DNA from: Devosia sp. 66-22
GTDB taxonomy: Bacteria; Pseudomonadota; Alphaproteobacteria; Rhizobiales; Devosiaceae
Direction: 5' to 3'
Length of the DNA: 64,000 nt
Assembly (NCBI GenBank): GCA_001899065.1
Contig: MKUZ01000031.1
Coordinates: 287,322-351,321 of the forward strand
A model generated the notes under the pieces. It was given only the letters and a program-made list of their open reading frames with translations. It did not search any database and was not told the DNA's origin. Of the stretch, positions 63,547 through 64,000 are shown piece by piece. The translations under genes were made by a program, and so were the position numbers. The number at the start of each line of letters is the position of its first letter. Position 1 is the first letter of the stretch.

Positions 63547-64000
63547 GTCGCCTGAACGCGGTGGTGGGGTCCACCGTTCGGGGAAATCGGGCTCGGTGGG
63601 CGCGGGGAGTGGGTTCACGCCCGCTAGTGCCAAATTGAACTGTCGTCAGCGCCAAATTGGATTACACGGGACATCGGAAAGCGAAGCGAGTAGCCATTGC
63701 CGACGTAGACACTACGCAGTTTCGCCGGCCGGAATTGCTTGATGTAAGCGGCCTTGATTCCATCCTTTGTCTAAGGTGGGGGCAAGGCGCGTAGTCTGCG
63801 CAATGTAATGGATCGCATCGTAAAGTTCGGACATCCGAACAGTCTGCACGAGCCGTCATTTCGGGTCTAGACCTTCGGCCATTGGCTGTTCTGATCGCTG
63901 CGCCGTGACCCAGAGTTCGATCGAACGGTGCGGTCACGCCTCGCTCGTCATGCGTTTTGCCTGTGACGTTGCCCCCTGAAGCGCCCTCGGTTTGAACTGG
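63547..64000. other. Window end, no assigned gene
   Basis: GCCAAATTG occurs twice (63629 and 63650) in the same orientation within a short direct repeat, as at edges of transposons or islands. On the minus strand a frame starting MSELYDAIHYIAQTTRLAPT follows a stop, perhaps a fragment of a DNA-binding or transposase protein, but I cannot assign it. Confidence 0.35.

Overview
The window is high-GC DNA from an alphaproteobacterium, most likely of the Hyphomicrobiales (Devosia/Pelagibacterium-like). The evidence is tightly overlapping ATGA/GTGA operons, a BigR-type persulfide operon, the five-enzyme hut pathway with HutF and HutG, a DUF3489 protein and a MotE-like protein. The placement is an inference from gene content, since no rRNA or tRNA gene was seen.

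Layout. 1-4198: the start of trxC and a sulfide/persulfide detoxification operon (BigR/SqrR-type repressor, DUF2892, persulfide dioxygenase-like hydrolase, DUF442 phosphatase-like protein, TauE/SafE exporter, SQR-like flavoprotein) with a palindromic operator. 4199-6684: a scar joining an mgtA remnant to a 5'-truncated RTX gene. 6685-18200: an accessory tract with phage-like terminase remnants and one intact gene that appears to fuse a small and a large terminase subunit. The tract also has at least six copies of a dispersed repeat, dense hairpins, two pairs of paralogous small genes, an orphan modA/modE pair, a single-domain response regulator and a DUF3489 gene.

18412-33072: a His-tailed EamA transporter, a Dpp/Opp-type ABC importer, and hutD-I-H-G-U-C plus a divergent hutF. 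Three GTNTANAC palindromes fit one HutC regulon covering importer and enzymes. Histidine would go through urocanate, imidazolone propionate, formiminoglutamate and formylglutamate to glutamate. 33086-35316: a class B penicillin-binding protein and a small His-rich secreted protein.

35405-47961: a metal-homeostasis block, probably nickel/cobalt. It holds an RcnR-like regulator with a P1B ATPase that has no cysteine at all, a TetR/ABC/FtsX unit, DUF1007, two NicO/RcnA-family exporters around a CsoR/InrS-like regulator, an acyltransferase, and a HupE/UreJ protein with its membrane-anchor partner. 47962-52921: wreckage of a second Dpp-type importer, a zinc/manganese ABC permease and binding protein without an ATPase, and a MotE-like protein. 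52922-64000: an island with a tyrosine integrase, a secreted protein, a J-like/GrpE-like/Hsp70 operon whose J-like member is membrane-anchored, and an OLD-family ATPase/TOPRIM nuclease. This last island and the terminase tract are the best candidates for undescribed biology.
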